A stretch of 64,000 nt of DNA from Gimesia chilikensis (GTDB taxonomy: Bacteria > Planctomycetota > Planctomycetia > Planctomycetales > Planctomycetaceae): contig NZ_CP036266.1 of NCBI RefSeq assembly GCF_007744075.1, positions 2,244,501 to 2,308,500 on the forward strand, given 5' to 3'. Numbering within the stretch: the stretch's first letter is position 1; each line of letters opens with the position of its first letter. Shown here one piece after another: positions 14,332-22,282 of the stretch. A model generated the notes under the pieces. It was not told the origin of the DNA. It saw only the letters and a program-made list of their open reading frames with translations, and searched no databases. The position numbers were made by a program, and so were the translations under genes.

Positions 14332-15420
14332 TTACTGTGGTCCAGGATCGGTACTGTCTGCTTCTTCAGAGCGTTTGGTAATCGGAATGAATTTCTGTGC
14401 CCGTTCGCCATAGATGTCTCCAACATAAACGTTGCCTTTCGAATCCTGGGCAATGCAGTGCACACCGACTGCTTCGCCGGGCTTGAGCTGTGAGACTTTG
14501 GGGTTATTTTTATCCTCGCCGATATCTCCCAGGGGAATCGTCCACAGGCTTTTCACGTGTCCGTCGTTTGCGAGTTTCAGGAAGAGCTGGTCCTTGTACT
14601 CCGGGTATTTACCATGTCGTTTCCACCAGTGCGGTGATGAACCACAGATCCAGAGATGGTCATCCGCAGTCACCGAAAGTCCCCAGGGCATCAGCAGGCC
14701 ACTCCACTGGTCGAGGAATTGACCCTCTTGATTGAAAATCTGGATACGGCCGCTATTACGATCGGCGACATACAGCTTACCCTGGGAATCAACGACGATC
14801 GCATGAGGCAGAATGAATTGACCCGGTTGGGAGCCATACTCTCCCCAGGCTTTGATGAACTTCCCGTTTTTATCCAGGTGTACGATCCGCCGGTTGCCGT
14901 AGCCGTCCGTTACGAAAATGTCGCCTGACCTGGTGATGGCCATATCGGTCGGCATGTTGAAGTGCGTTTCATCCTGTCCTTTCTCGCCCCGCACACCCAG
15001 CGTCATCAGCAGTTTTCCTTCCGGAGTATATTTCTGGACGATATGCAGACCGAAGTCGGTGATCCAGATATTTCCTGCATGATCGATGCGCAACTGATGC
15101 GGGTTAACAAAATTGTCTTTGCCCCAGGTGCGTACAAACTTGCCGTCGGCGGTATAGACCTGTACCGGATCCGGGCCTTTTTTGAAGAACCAGACCTGAT
15201 CCTGATCGTCGACAGCCAACCCGGACACCCAGCCTTTTTTACTGACATGGTCGGGGTAATGCGGCCAGGCGGGATCGACATCGTATTCGACAATTACCGG
15301 CTCTTTGGCAAAGCCGGGATTCTGAGCGAACAGTTCAGACTGACTGACAACAGCGAGGCAGAGGATGAACGTACTCAGAAAAAAGAAGTGCAAACCGGTT
15401 CGAGGACGAAGCTGGAACAT
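14332..15420 (-). CDS. Secreted NHL-repeat protein, PAL-like propeller
   Basis: A 362-residue protein from the ATG at 15420, where the signal peptide begins (RTGLHFFFLSTFILCLAVVS); an upstream ATG at 15516 adds an unlikely leader. NHL units are clear: 'GKFVRTWGKDNFVNPHQLRI', 'IFVTDGYGNRRIVHLDKNG', 'GQFILPHAIVVDSQGKLYV', 'NVYVGDIYGERAQKF'. The overall pattern matches the six-bladed peptidyl-alpha-hydroxyglycine alpha-amidating-lyase-like family. Its substrate in bacteria is unknown. It is likely co-transcribed with the 837-residue secreted protein, and the divergent XylR-type regulator at 15613 may control both. Confidence 0.8.
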   Translation of the reverse strand: MFQLRPRTGLHFFFLSTFILCLAVVSQSELFAQNPGFAKEPVIVEYDVDPAWPHYPDHVSKKGWVSGLAVDDQDQVWFFKKGPDPVQVYTADGKFVRTWGKDNFVNPHQLRIDHAGNIWITDFGLHIVQKYTPEGKLLMTLGVRGEKGQDETHFNMPTDMAITRSGDIFVTDGYGNRRIVHLDKNGKFIKAWGEYGSQPGQFILPHAIVVDSQGKLYVADRNSGRIQIFNQEGQFLDQWSGLLMPWGLSVTADDHLWICGSSPHWWKRHGKYPEYKDQLFLKLANDGHVKSLWTIPLGDIGEDKNNPKVSQLKPGEAVGVHCIAQDSKGNVYVGDIYGERAQKFIPITKRSEEADSTDPGPQ

Positions 15421-15612
15421 GGCGAATGAAGGTCCTTTCTCTTCAGTTAGAAGCAATGCAGACTCAGTGGTTCTGAAACTGCTGGAGCGAGGAACAGACA
15501 TCAAAAAGTCCCGCACTCCGGTTAATTCACACTAGCCTATGGCACTACCTGATCTCTATGATAAAATGCGCAAAAGTCTTTAGGATATGCGCAGTCAGCA
15601 ACAGGTGACGAC

Positions 15613-16776
15613 ATGAGTGCGGCTCCCCGCGTGGCATTGCAGATTAATACGTCGACCGGTTTCAGCTCTCAGTTGATTCGAGGCGTGGTGCAATACGCGC
15701 AGGAGCATCAACGCTGGAGTCTGCTCGTCCAGCCACGCGGCGTGCGGGAACGCTGGCGGATTCCACAGCACTGGAAGCCGGACGGCGTGATTGCGCGGGT
15801 GACCCAGCGTTCCCAGGCCCGTGAATTGCAGAAACTGGGTGTGCCGGTGATTAACGTCTCGCGAAGTGTGGTTTCCGGTTTTCCTTTTTCTCAGGTCGTT
15901 GCGGATGAGCATCTGGTTGGTGGCTGGGCCGCGGATTATCTGCTGGAACGCGGCTTCAGTCATTTCGCCTACCTGGGACTGGTGACACAACCGCATTACA
16001 CCGATACCTGTGGTCTGGGATTCACGGAACGCTTGAAATCACACGGACATACCTGTGCCATGTTGCACACACTCAGTGCAGGCGGACGGGCACGCAAACA
16101 GCCGACATTTGCTGAAATGAAACGCTGGCTCACTTCGCTGCCGCTGCCAGTGGGCATCTTTGCCGCTGATATCGAGAGTGCCTACGCAGTGACCGATGCC
16201 TGCTGGTCGTGCGGTTTGAATGTACCTGAATCGGTAGCAGTACTCTGCGGGGAAGACGATCCGCTGCTGGCTGAGATTTCGAATCCGCCACTTTCCTGTA
16301 TCGATGCCGATCCTCGACGGGTGGGGTATGAAGCCGCAGAGCAGCTTGATCTGTTATTGAGTGGAAAAAACGTCTCTCGTTCGGTCCGGCTGGTTCCAGC
16401 ACTGGGTGTGGTCGAACGCAGATCGACAGATACGGTGGCCTTCGACGATCCACTGCTGGCCGAAGCAGTCCGTTATATCCGGGAATCCGCGACGACTCCC
16501 ATTGATGTTTCCGACGTACTCAAAAAAGTGCCTGTCTCACGACGTGCACTGGAGCAGCGTTTTCAACGTCACCTGGGGCGTACGCCTGCCGCTGAGATCA
16601 GGCGTATTCGGCTGATACGCGTGCAGGAACTGTTGCGTGATACCGACTGGCCCATGCCTCGTATCGCGCGAGCTGCGGGATTCTCCAGTACCGAAGTCAT
16701 GAATCAGGTCTTCCGTCGCGAACGGGATCAGACTCCTACACAGTACCGGCGTCAGTCACGTTCCCACGCTGATTGA
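15613..16776 (+). CDS. XylR-type AraC-family transcriptional regulator
   Basis: A 387-residue protein. The N-terminal 270 residues form a LacI-like periplasmic-binding sensor (RVALQINTSTGFSSQLIRGV, 'PDGVIARV', 'PVINVSRSV', 'VVADEHLVGGWAADYLLERG', then VAVLCGEDDPLL). The C-terminal 100 residues are an AraC double helix-turn-helix (VLKKVPVSRRALEQRFQRHLGR, then IARAAGFSSTEVMNQVFRRE, T.YR). This arrangement, sensor first and AraC second, is that of XylR sugar regulators. It is divergent from the secreted propeller and putative hydrolase genes, which it may control in response to a sugar. AGGTGA lies upstream of the ATG. Confidence 0.88.
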   Translation: MSAAPRVALQINTSTGFSSQLIRGVVQYAQEHQRWSLLVQPRGVRERWRIPQHWKPDGVIARVTQRSQARELQKLGVPVINVSRSVVSGFPFSQVVADEHLVGGWAADYLLERGFSHFAYLGLVTQPHYTDTCGLGFTERLKSHGHTCAMLHTLSAGGRARKQPTFAEMKRWLTSLPLPVGIFAADIESAYAVTDACWSCGLNVPESVAVLCGEDDPLLAEISNPPLSCIDADPRRVGYEAAEQLDLLLSGKNVSRSVRLVPALGVVERRSTDTVAFDDPLLAEAVRYIRESATTPIDVSDVLKKVPVSRRALEQRFQRHLGRTPAAEIRRIRLIRVQELLRDTDWPMPRIARAAGFSSTEVMNQVFRRERDQTPTQYRRQSRSHAD

Positions 16777-16848
16777 AAATTAATCCTGAAAATCTGCCAC
16801 AGCCTGCGAACCTGAAAGTGTGTCCCTGCGTCTTTCTGCTGGATTCTG

Positions 16849-16868
16849 AACAACCCGCGTGTTGTTTT
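16849..16868 (+). terminator. Possible terminator of the AraC-type gene
   Basis: AACAAC, loop CCGCGT, GTTGTT is a perfect six-base-pair hairpin with a short T tail, 73 bases after the stop codon. It would separate the regulator from the following tRNA-Met and tRNA-Ala genes. The tail is weak. Confidence 0.35.
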
Positions 16869-16985
16869 GATTTCCAGCCTGTTGTTCGTTGTGGGGTCTG
16901 AGAGCCACTCTGTTCCGAATTCCTGTTCTCTTCTGGCGAGTTGCGATCTTCATCGAGACTGATTCATCATGATCACGCACATTGA

Positions 16986-17054
16986 CGCAGAGGGGCAGGT
17001 GCCCGGCCGACTCTCATAAGGTTGGAATACCCGGTTCGATTCCGGGCTCTGCTA
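16986..17054 (+). tRNA. tRNA-Met (CAT), truncated D loop
   Basis: GCAGAG pairs with CTCTGC, and position 1 against 72 is C-T. The anticodon arm CGACT/GGTTG has loop CTCATAA, anticodon CAT. The T arm CCCGG-TTCGATT-CCGGG is perfect. The D arm GGGC-AGGT-GCCC has a loop of only four bases, much shorter than normal. The discriminator is A. No CCA is encoded. The C1-T72 mismatch is initiator-like, but the anticodon stem lacks three G-C pairs. Confidence 0.72.
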
Positions 17055-17066
17055 TTTCTATTTCCA

Positions 17067-17140
17067 GGGCTGGCATGTACCAAGGGCGGCGATGGACTTT
17101 TGCAAAGTCTATGTGATGGGTTCGATTCCCCTCCGGTCCA
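17067..17140 (+). tRNA. tRNA-Ala (TGC), degenerate D arm
   Basis: The acceptor GGGCTGG pairs with CCGGTCC and contains G3-T70, the identity pair of tRNA-Ala. The anticodon stem GGACT/AGTCT has loop TTTGCAA, anticodon TGC. The T arm ATGGG-TTCGATT-CCCCT has one mismatch. The D arm does not fold normally. The discriminator is A. No CCA is encoded. It ends 59 bp before the oxygenase gene on the same strand. Confidence 0.75.
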
Positions 17141-17199
17141 TTCTTTATAAAATAATCAGAGCCCATTCACCGATCGAGAAAGCAAAATGAGAGAGACCG

Positions 17200-17766
17200 A
17201 TGAGACGCATTATCCAGGTAAGAAACTTCCTCAGCGCGACTGAATGTGCTGCGCTCATCGAACGTCTGGAACAGCAGGGCTTTAAAGAACAGCTCTCTGG
17301 CGATCGAGACCGCGTGGTCCGCGCCCGTTGCGTCTTCACGGATCAGGAACTGGCAGACACTTACTGGCAGCGTCTGCAGCGGCATGTTCCCGCTTTGACA
17401 GACGTTTATACGGATGGATTCACCCCGTATCCGCATCTGAGTTCACCCCTGGCTGAGTTTCAGCCGTGCGGTCTGAATGAAGTGCTGCGCTGTTACAAAT
17501 ATCTGCCGGGCGAACAGTTCCGTCGGCATGAAGACTTTGCCTACGAATGGAGCGAAACCCGTCGGACATTTTACACGGTGCTGTTTTATCTCAACCACGA
17601 GTATACGGGTGGGGAAACCACGTTTGATCACAATCAGGTCGTTCCGGAAACCGGGCTGGCCGTGATCTTTCCGCACGAACTTTATCATTCAGGTAACATG
17701 GTGCAGACGGGCAACAAGTACGCGCTGCGTTCGGATGTCATCTTTGCTGCGCCTGAAGTCAGTTAA
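17200..17766 (+). CDS. 2-oxoglutarate-Fe(II) oxygenase, prolyl-4-hydroxylase-like
   Basis: A 188-residue protein, the minimal size of a stand-alone double-stranded beta-helix oxygenase. The iron ligands are visible as H.D in 'FRRHEDFAYEW' and the distal histidine in 'FPHELYHSGNMV'. The arginine in 'KYALRSDVIF' would bind 2-oxoglutarate. 'RTFYTVLFYLNHEYTGGETTF' is the typical core of the prolyl-4-hydroxylase subgroup. Known substrates of this subgroup include proteins; some relatives act on tRNA bases. It is the first protein gene after tRNA-Met and tRNA-Ala and stands 28 bp before the ATP-grasp-like gene, so a role linked to tRNA, ribosome or peptide modification is an inference from context. 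Confidence 0.85.
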   Translation: MRRIIQVRNFLSATECAALIERLEQQGFKEQLSGDRDRVVRARCVFTDQELADTYWQRLQRHVPALTDVYTDGFTPYPHLSSPLAEFQPCGLNEVLRCYKYLPGEQFRRHEDFAYEWSETRRTFYTVLFYLNHEYTGGETTFDHNQVVPETGLAVIFPHELYHSGNMVQTGNKYALRSDVIFAAPEVS

Positions 17767-17794
17767 TTCCACTGCTGTTATCAGGGACATTACG

Positions 17795-18577
17795 ATGCAG
17801 GAACACGTCTGTCTGATTGGATTCGACGAACCCGAAATAACCGTTTTAAAACAGCAGATCTCTGGTCGCGTCACTGCACATCCCTCTCTGCCCGATTACC
17901 GCGTTGAGGACGGGCAGCTGTACGTCGATAACGAACAGGGGGGCTGGCAGTCCCACGTAGATCGTGTGATTTTTCACGGAATCTTCGAAGAGGATCAGGA
18001 ACTGTTTGTGGCGCTCGCTCTGTGGGGCGGCCCCTGTTTTCCCAATCCATTGGGAATGCTTGCCTGCCGTGATAAACAGGCCTGCCTGGTGCGTGCGCTG
18101 TCACAGACACGCTATCCCGGCAGGGGGCGCGGTTATGTCCCCGCGGGAAGTGTGGTGAATCTGCAGTCAAAGCAGGTAGCCAAGTGGGGCAACTGGCATT
18201 GCGGTGAGAATAAGGCGCGAATCCAGGGAGAGTGGCGGGCCGAATTCAGCAGTACGCTGGAACCCTTTTATCCGGGGGACGCGGTGCGCGTGGTCCTGCT
18301 GGGCGAAGAAGTGTTACAGATTCGACTGGCAGGCGACGACTGGTTGAAATCGATCCACGATCCAACGGCCGACTTCATGGAAGTCGACGTGGAACTCGCG
18401 GACGACACCCGGGCACTGGCCCGGTATTTCGATCTCCCCGTGATTGCCAATGATTATATTGTTGGTGATGACGGACAGAAGTACCTTTTGGAAGTGAATC
18501 ACATTCCGAATGTCACCCGCTTCCCGCTCATCTGGGAACGGTATGCGGCACTGGTCACTGACTGGTGTCAGACATGA
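17795..18577 (+). CDS. ATP-grasp-like protein
   Basis: A 260-residue protein from the ATG at 17795, with AGGGA seven bases upstream. The C-terminal part has the ATP-grasp signature: 'LEVNHIPNVTRFP' supplies the glutamate and asparagine that bind magnesium, preceded by 'VDVELADDTRALARYFDLPV' and 'DAVRVVLLGEEVLQIRLAGD', as in RimK-like ligases. 'CFPNPLGMLACRDKQACLVRAL' fits the start of the central domain. ATP-grasp enzymes join a carboxylate to an amine or thiol through an acyl phosphate. The canonical nucleotide-binding lysine and glycine loop are less clear, so I call it ATP-grasp-like. It lies 28 bp after the oxygenase and 28 bp before the RNA ligase; a three-gene operon is very likely. Confidence 0.75.
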   Translation: MQEHVCLIGFDEPEITVLKQQISGRVTAHPSLPDYRVEDGQLYVDNEQGGWQSHVDRVIFHGIFEEDQELFVALALWGGPCFPNPLGMLACRDKQACLVRALSQTRYPGRGRGYVPAGSVVNLQSKQVAKWGNWHCGENKARIQGEWRAEFSSTLEPFYPGDAVRVVLLGEEVLQIRLAGDDWLKSIHDPTADFMEVDVELADDTRALARYFDLPVIANDYIVGDDGQKYLLEVNHIPNVTRFPLIWERYAALVTDWCQT

Positions 18578-18605
18578 AATAAGCAAAAACCAAACAGGAA
18601 GTAGC

Positions 18606-19382
18606 ATGCGATCAACACGCGAACTGGATCTGACGAAACTGAACAGTGCGACAAAGTACCCTTCGATCCCCACGTATCATGCGCTGGGAGAACGGGGTGC
18701 TCTGTTGCTAGAGACTGTCGACTTCAACGGAGAACCGCTGATCGCGACAGAAAAAGTGGACGGCACCAACAGCCGGATCATTCTGATGCCCGATGGATGC
18801 TACCTGATTGGCAGCCGCGAAGAACTGCTGCATGCGCGGGGCGATTTGATTCACAACCCCGCCTTGGGGATTGTGGAAACACTCAAGCCGACCGCGGACC
18901 GGATCGTCGAGAAGGTTTCCACCCCAGCGGATGTCATCACCGTCGTCTATCTGGAAACGTATGGCGGTAAAACGACCGCGGCTGCGAAACAGTATACGAG
19001 TCAGTGCGAGTATGGTTATCGGGTATTCGATGTAAGCCGGATCGCGATGGAGCACCTGGATGCCAGCCGTGAAGCGATTGCTGCCTGGCGCGAGAACGGT
19101 GGCCAGCCGTTTCTAGCGGAACCGGAACTGGCCGATCTGGCAGCGTCACTGGAACTGCAGCTGACGCCGCGAATCGAACTGCGGGAACCACTGCCGACAT
19201 CCATTTCGGATACGCATATGTGGCTGGAATCAATGCTTCCCACGACGCTGGTCGCTCTGGACACAGACGCCGGCGGCAGCCCCGAAGGCCTGGTGGTGCG
19301 TACTGCTGACCGCGACCGGATTGCCAAAATCCGTTTCGAAGATTACCAGCGGCATCTGAAACGGGCGGCTGGGAAAAAGTAA
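18606..19382 (+). CDS. RNA ligase (Rnl2-like nucleotidyltransferase)
   Basis: A 258-residue protein from the ATG at 18606, with AGGAAG upstream. It carries the covalent nucleotidyltransferase motifs in order: motif I 'TEKVDGTNSRI' with nucleophile lysine at residue 50, a REEL segment near 71, motif III-like 'YLETYGG' and 'EYGYRVFDV' at 115-143, motif IV 'PEGLVVR' near 226-232 and motif V 'IAKIRFEDY' near 239-247. There is no OB-fold or C-terminal DNA-ligase domain, so it is a short RNA ligase of the PF09414 type that adenylates and seals 5'-phosphate/3'-OH RNA ends. It ends the operon headed by the oxygenase, downstream of two tRNA genes and 7 kb from a 12-tRNA array. A role in tRNA repair is an inference from this context. 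Confidence 0.85.
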   Translation: MRSTRELDLTKLNSATKYPSIPTYHALGERGALLLETVDFNGEPLIATEKVDGTNSRIILMPDGCYLIGSREELLHARGDLIHNPALGIVETLKPTADRIVEKVSTPADVITVVYLETYGGKTTAAAKQYTSQCEYGYRVFDVSRIAMEHLDASREAIAAWRENGGQPFLAEPELADLAASLELQLTPRIELREPLPTSISDTHMWLESMLPTTLVALDTDAGGSPEGLVVRTADRDRIAKIRFEDYQRHLKRAAGKK

Positions 19383-19392
19383 ATGGCATAAA

Positions 19393-19432
19393 AAACTCCC
19401 CTCCTGAAGGGAAACCATCGGGAGGGGAGTTT
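19393..19432. terminator. Strong bidirectional terminator
   Basis: AAACTCCCCTCC and GGAGGGGAGTTT form a perfect 12-base-pair stem with a 16-base loop. Both flanks carry A or T runs, so it works in either direction. It lies between the RNA ligase gene and the convergent catalase gene and marks the end of the tRNA/oxygenase/ATP-grasp/ligase unit. Confidence 0.9.
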
Positions 19433-19454
19433 CTGTTTTATAGACAGTTTACTA

Positions 19455-20894
19455 TCAGGAAGCGTTCAACGCGTCCCGCACACCGGCAGCATACGCCGGG
19501 GCGACCAGTTCGAAGTGTTTGAGCTGGCGGTCGACAATTTCCTGGGGCACACCCTGCATGGCGGCGGCGATGTTGGAGAACAGTCGCGATTTCTGTCCGT
19601 CGTCGAACAGTTGGAACAGCGCGCGGGGCTGTGAGTAATCGTCGTTGCCTTCGCGGTGATCGTAGCGGTCTGCATCTCCCGAAATCTGCAGAGGCGGCTC
19701 GGCGACATCGGGACGCTCGACCGGTCCGTTGAAGGAGTTCGGTTCGTAATAGGCGTCCACGGGGCAGCCGTTCGATTTGAAGTGCATTGCGCCGTCTTTG
19801 TGGTAGTGATGCACGGGGCACCGCGGCTCGTTGACGGGCAGGGCTTCGTAATGCGTTCCCAGGCGGTGCCGGTGGGCGTCCGCATAGGAGAAGACGCGGG
19901 CCTGCAGCATTTTGTCGGGGGAGTAGCCAATTCCGGGCACCACGTTGGATGGAGAGAAGGCCGCCTGTTCGATCTCTGCGAAATAGTTTTCGGGATTGCG
20001 GTTCAGTTCCAGCGTACCGACATGGATCAGCGGGTAATCGCCGTGTGGCCAGACTTTTGTCAGATCGAACGGGTTGTAAGGCGTTTCATCCGCATCGGTT
20101 TCCGGCATGATCTGGACCTGGAAATTCCATTTGGGAAACTCACCCTGTTCGATGGAATAAAACAAATCTTCCTGCGTGCTTTCGCGGGTCTTGCCGACTA
20201 CCTCTTCTGCTTCCTCATTGGTCCAGTGCTTGTGTCCCTGCTGCGTTTTGAAGTGGAACTTGACCCAGAAGCGTTCGTTTTTCTCGTTGATGAAACTGTA
20301 GGTATGGCTGCCGTAACCGTTCATGTGCCGTACGTCGGTGGGCAGACCCCGATCTGAAAACAGAATCGTCACCTGGTGCAGCGATTCGGGTGAGAGTGAC
20401 CAGAAGTCCCACATCGCGGTGGGAGACCGCAGGTTTGTTTTGGGATGCCGTTTCTGGGTGTGGATGAAATCGGGAAACTTGTAGGCATCGCGTACAAAGA
20501 AAACCGGCGTGTTATTGCCGACCATATCCCAGTTCCCCTCTTCGGTATAGAACTTGAGGGCGAAGCCGCGGACGTCCCGTTCCGCATCAGCAGCGCCAGT
20601 TTCGCCAGCCACCGTGGAGAAGCGGGCCAGCATTTCGGTTTTGGTGCCGGGCTGCAGTACCTTGGCTTTCGTATATTTGCTGATGTCGCCTTCGATGGTC
20701 AGTGTGCCATACGCACCCCAGCCGTTCGCGTGTACGACGCGTTCGGCGATCCGCTCCCGGTTCTGGTGCGCGAGCTTTTCGAGCAGCTGGTAGTCCTGCA
20801 GCAGCACTGGTCCGCGCGGGCCTGCGGTGAGGGAATTCTGATTATCGGGAACAGGGGCACCGCCGGTGGTAGTCAGCGTCGGCTTCTGATTCAT
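19455..20894 (-). CDS. katA: Catalase, haem-dependent, small-subunit clade
   Basis: A 479-residue protein of the size of clade 3 small-subunit catalases. The distal histidine lies in '[12 protein letters not shown]' (residue 55), the distal asparagine in '[12 protein letters not shown]' (residue 128), and the proximal haem tyrosine in '[14 protein letters not shown]'. The NADPH-binding region and the conserved '[15 protein letters not shown]' are intact. It decomposes hydrogen peroxide to water and oxygen in the cytoplasm. A strong AGGAG lies before the ATG. The LysR gene lies 174 bp upstream on the same strand, and a dyad in the gap may be its operator. Confidence 0.97.
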   Translation of the reverse strand: MNQKPTLTTTGGAPVPDNQNSLTAGPRGPVLLQDYQLLEKLAHQNRERIAERVVHANGWGAYGTLTIEGDISKYTKAKVLQPGTKTEMLARFSTVAGETGAADAERDVRGFALKFYTEEGNWDMVGNNTPVFFVRDAYKFPDFIHTQKRHPKTNLRSPTAMWDFWSLSPESLHQVTILFSDRGLPTDVRHMNGYGSHTYSFINEKNERFWVKFHFKTQQGHKHWTNEEAEEVVGKTRESTQEDLFYSIEQGEFPKWNFQVQIMPETDADETPYNPFDLTKVWPHGDYPLIHVGTLELNRNPENYFAEIEQAAFSPSNVVPGIGYSPDKMLQARVFSYADAHRHRLGTHYEALPVNEPRCPVHHYHKDGAMHFKSNGCPVDAYYEPNSFNGPVERPDVAEPPLQISGDADRYDHREGNDDYSQPRALFQLFDDGQKSRLFSNIAAAMQGVPQEIVDRQLKHFELVAPAYAAGVRDALNAS

Positions 20895-20978
20895 CGTGTC
20901 ACTCCTTGAAAGGATTTGGATAGCAATTCTTCTATGAGACGGCGCTCAACACGCTTTGGCAGAGCTCTCATTACTGAA

Positions 20979-21024
20979 CTATAAGGGGCGGCGATCAGCA
21001 TGTCTAATACTATCTGCGTATAGT
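20979..21024. promoter_or_regulatory. Candidate LysR-type operator upstream of catalase
   Basis: ACTAT-N6-ATAGT at 21009-21024 is a perfect interrupted dyad, and another ACTAT occurs at 20979-20983, thirty bases away. CTAT/ATAG half sites resemble those bound by OxyR, although the spacing (six rather than seven bases) differs. The location between the LysR gene and the catalase gene makes control of catalase plausible. Confidence 0.4.
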
Positions 21025-21068
21025 TGCGATAACCGGCGTGCATGATGTGTTGTCTGAGGTGAATGCCT

Positions 21069-21965
21069 TTAACTGGGACAGGCATCCTGCTCTCTGGCGT
21101 ATGTTCTGAGACGTTCCTGGAATGCCTGCAGCAGGCGACTCTGAAAGCGATACGGGTTCCAGACCATCGCAATTTTACGCACCGGTTTGATACCGCTCAT
21201 CGAACGATAGACACGGCGATCACTCTGATCCAGTTTGCGTGCCATCTGCGGGACCATCGAAATGCCATGCGAAAGCGAGACCAGTTCCTGCACCATTGCC
21301 AGCTGGCTCGTCTGTTCGACGGCCACCGGATGAAACGAACGCTGCCGACAGAACGAGACAATATTGTCCGACAGGCAGTGCGCTTCATCTAGCAACACGA
21401 ACGGGAGCGCTTTAATATCGTTCAGACGAATTTGCGGTTTGTTGACCAGTGGATGATTAGGGGGCAGAACCAGCAGCAGTTCTTCCTGAAACAGCTCTTC
21501 GACCTCCAGATATTTCGCCGGCACTGGCAACGCCAGGATGGCCAGGTCGATTTCTCCCTGGGTACACCGCTTCAGTAAATGGTCTGTGGTGTCCTCCTGC
21601 ACGATAATCGAGGCCGCCGGGAATTCGGTGGAAAACTTTCGCAGCAGGTCCGGTAAAAAGAACGGGGCGATGGTCGGGATTGCCCCGATGCGAATCTGGC
21701 CACTGCGGCCATCGTCGGAGATCTCGGCTTTGGTATCTTCAATCAAAGCCAGAATCTGCTGCGCTCGTGACTGGAGCAGGGTGCCGGCGTCGGTGAGGGC
21801 GACCGAGCGGGTCTTGCGTTCGAAGACCGGCTGGCCCAGTTCTTCTTCCAGTTTCTGGATCGAGCGGCTCAGGGCCGGCTGAGAAATATTCAGTTCTTCC
21901 GCCGCCCGGGTAAAATTTCCGCGCTCTGCGACCCTCAGAAAATAGCGTAACTGATCGACTTCCAT
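21069..21965 (-). CDS. LysR-family regulator, OxyR-like
   Basis: A 298-residue protein from the ATG at 21965 ([17 protein letters not shown]), with GGAG about 11 bases upstream; an upstream ATG at 22055 would add an unlikely 30-residue leader. Residues 1-60 are the LysR winged helix ('[20 protein letters not shown]'). The remainder is a two-lobed effector domain. Two cysteines near '[19 protein letters not shown]' (about residues 196 and 206) are spaced nine or ten apart, close to the redox pair of OxyR (199 and 208 in E. coli). With catalase next downstream, peroxide sensing is likely. Confidence 0.85.
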   Translation of the reverse strand: MEVDQLRYFLRVAERGNFTRAAEELNISQPALSRSIQKLEEELGQPVFERKTRSVALTDAGTLLQSRAQQILALIEDTKAEISDDGRSGQIRIGAIPTIAPFFLPDLLRKFSTEFPAASIIVQEDTTDHLLKRCTQGEIDLAILALPVPAKYLEVEELFQEELLLVLPPNHPLVNKPQIRLNDIKALPFVLLDEAHCLSDNIVSFCRQRSFHPVAVEQTSQLAMVQELVSLSHGISMVPQMARKLDQSDRRVYRSMSGIKPVRKIAMVWNPYRFQSRLLQAFQERLRTYAREQDACPS

Positions 21966-22072
21966 TGATGCATGTCTCCGCAAGTTAATGTTATATTCGC
22001 ATTGTATGGTATGTCGACTATGAATGAAATGCATGACGAACCGGCTGGATCTCAATCACTGGTAAACCGGGC

Positions 22073-22145
22073 GAACTTTCCGGAGGGAACTGCATAAATC
22101 ATGGTATAATAGTATGTTGAGGTTCGATTCCTCTGGGGAAGTTCG
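22073..22145 (+). tRNA. tRNA-like element, degenerate
   Basis: GAACTTTCC pairs with GGGAAGTTC over nine base pairs, and GAGG-TTCGATT-CCTC is an intact T arm, spaced as in a tRNA. The middle does not fold into a standard D arm and anticodon arm. The best fit, CATGG/GTATG with loop TATAATA, has a mismatch and no T at position 33. It is either a decayed tRNA or a tRNA-like element related to the two tRNA blocks upstream. No CCA is encoded. Confidence 0.5.
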
Positions 22146-22282
22146 TCGATATTAATGGATGGTCTGCAGCAGATGAACATATCAAGATCATTGCATGTTA
22201 TCCGTCTGTGAATTACTATTAATAGAGAGATCCCACCTTTCGTAAGCGAGTTCCCACCATGCTCACTCCAACGGAGTTATTG

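Noticed and set aside
18510..18605. Longer N-terminus for the RNA ligase from an upstream ATG
   Set aside because: It would overlap the end of the ATP-grasp-like gene by 68 bases and lacks a ribosome site; the ATG at 18606 has AGGAAG upstream.
19438..20894. Plus-strand ORFs opposite the catalase gene
   Set aside because: The catalase frame carries all expected motifs; the antisense frames show no family resemblance.
22073..22145. Selenocysteine tRNA, because of the long acceptor helix
   Set aside because: No TCA anticodon in a proper loop with T33, no long variable arm, and no selenocysteine genes nearby.
10140..22145. Prophage or integrative element carrying the tRNA array
   Set aside because: No integrase, capsid, terminase or attachment-site repeat was found; the genes between tRNA blocks are ordinary planctomycete genes. 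The idea remains open but unsupported.
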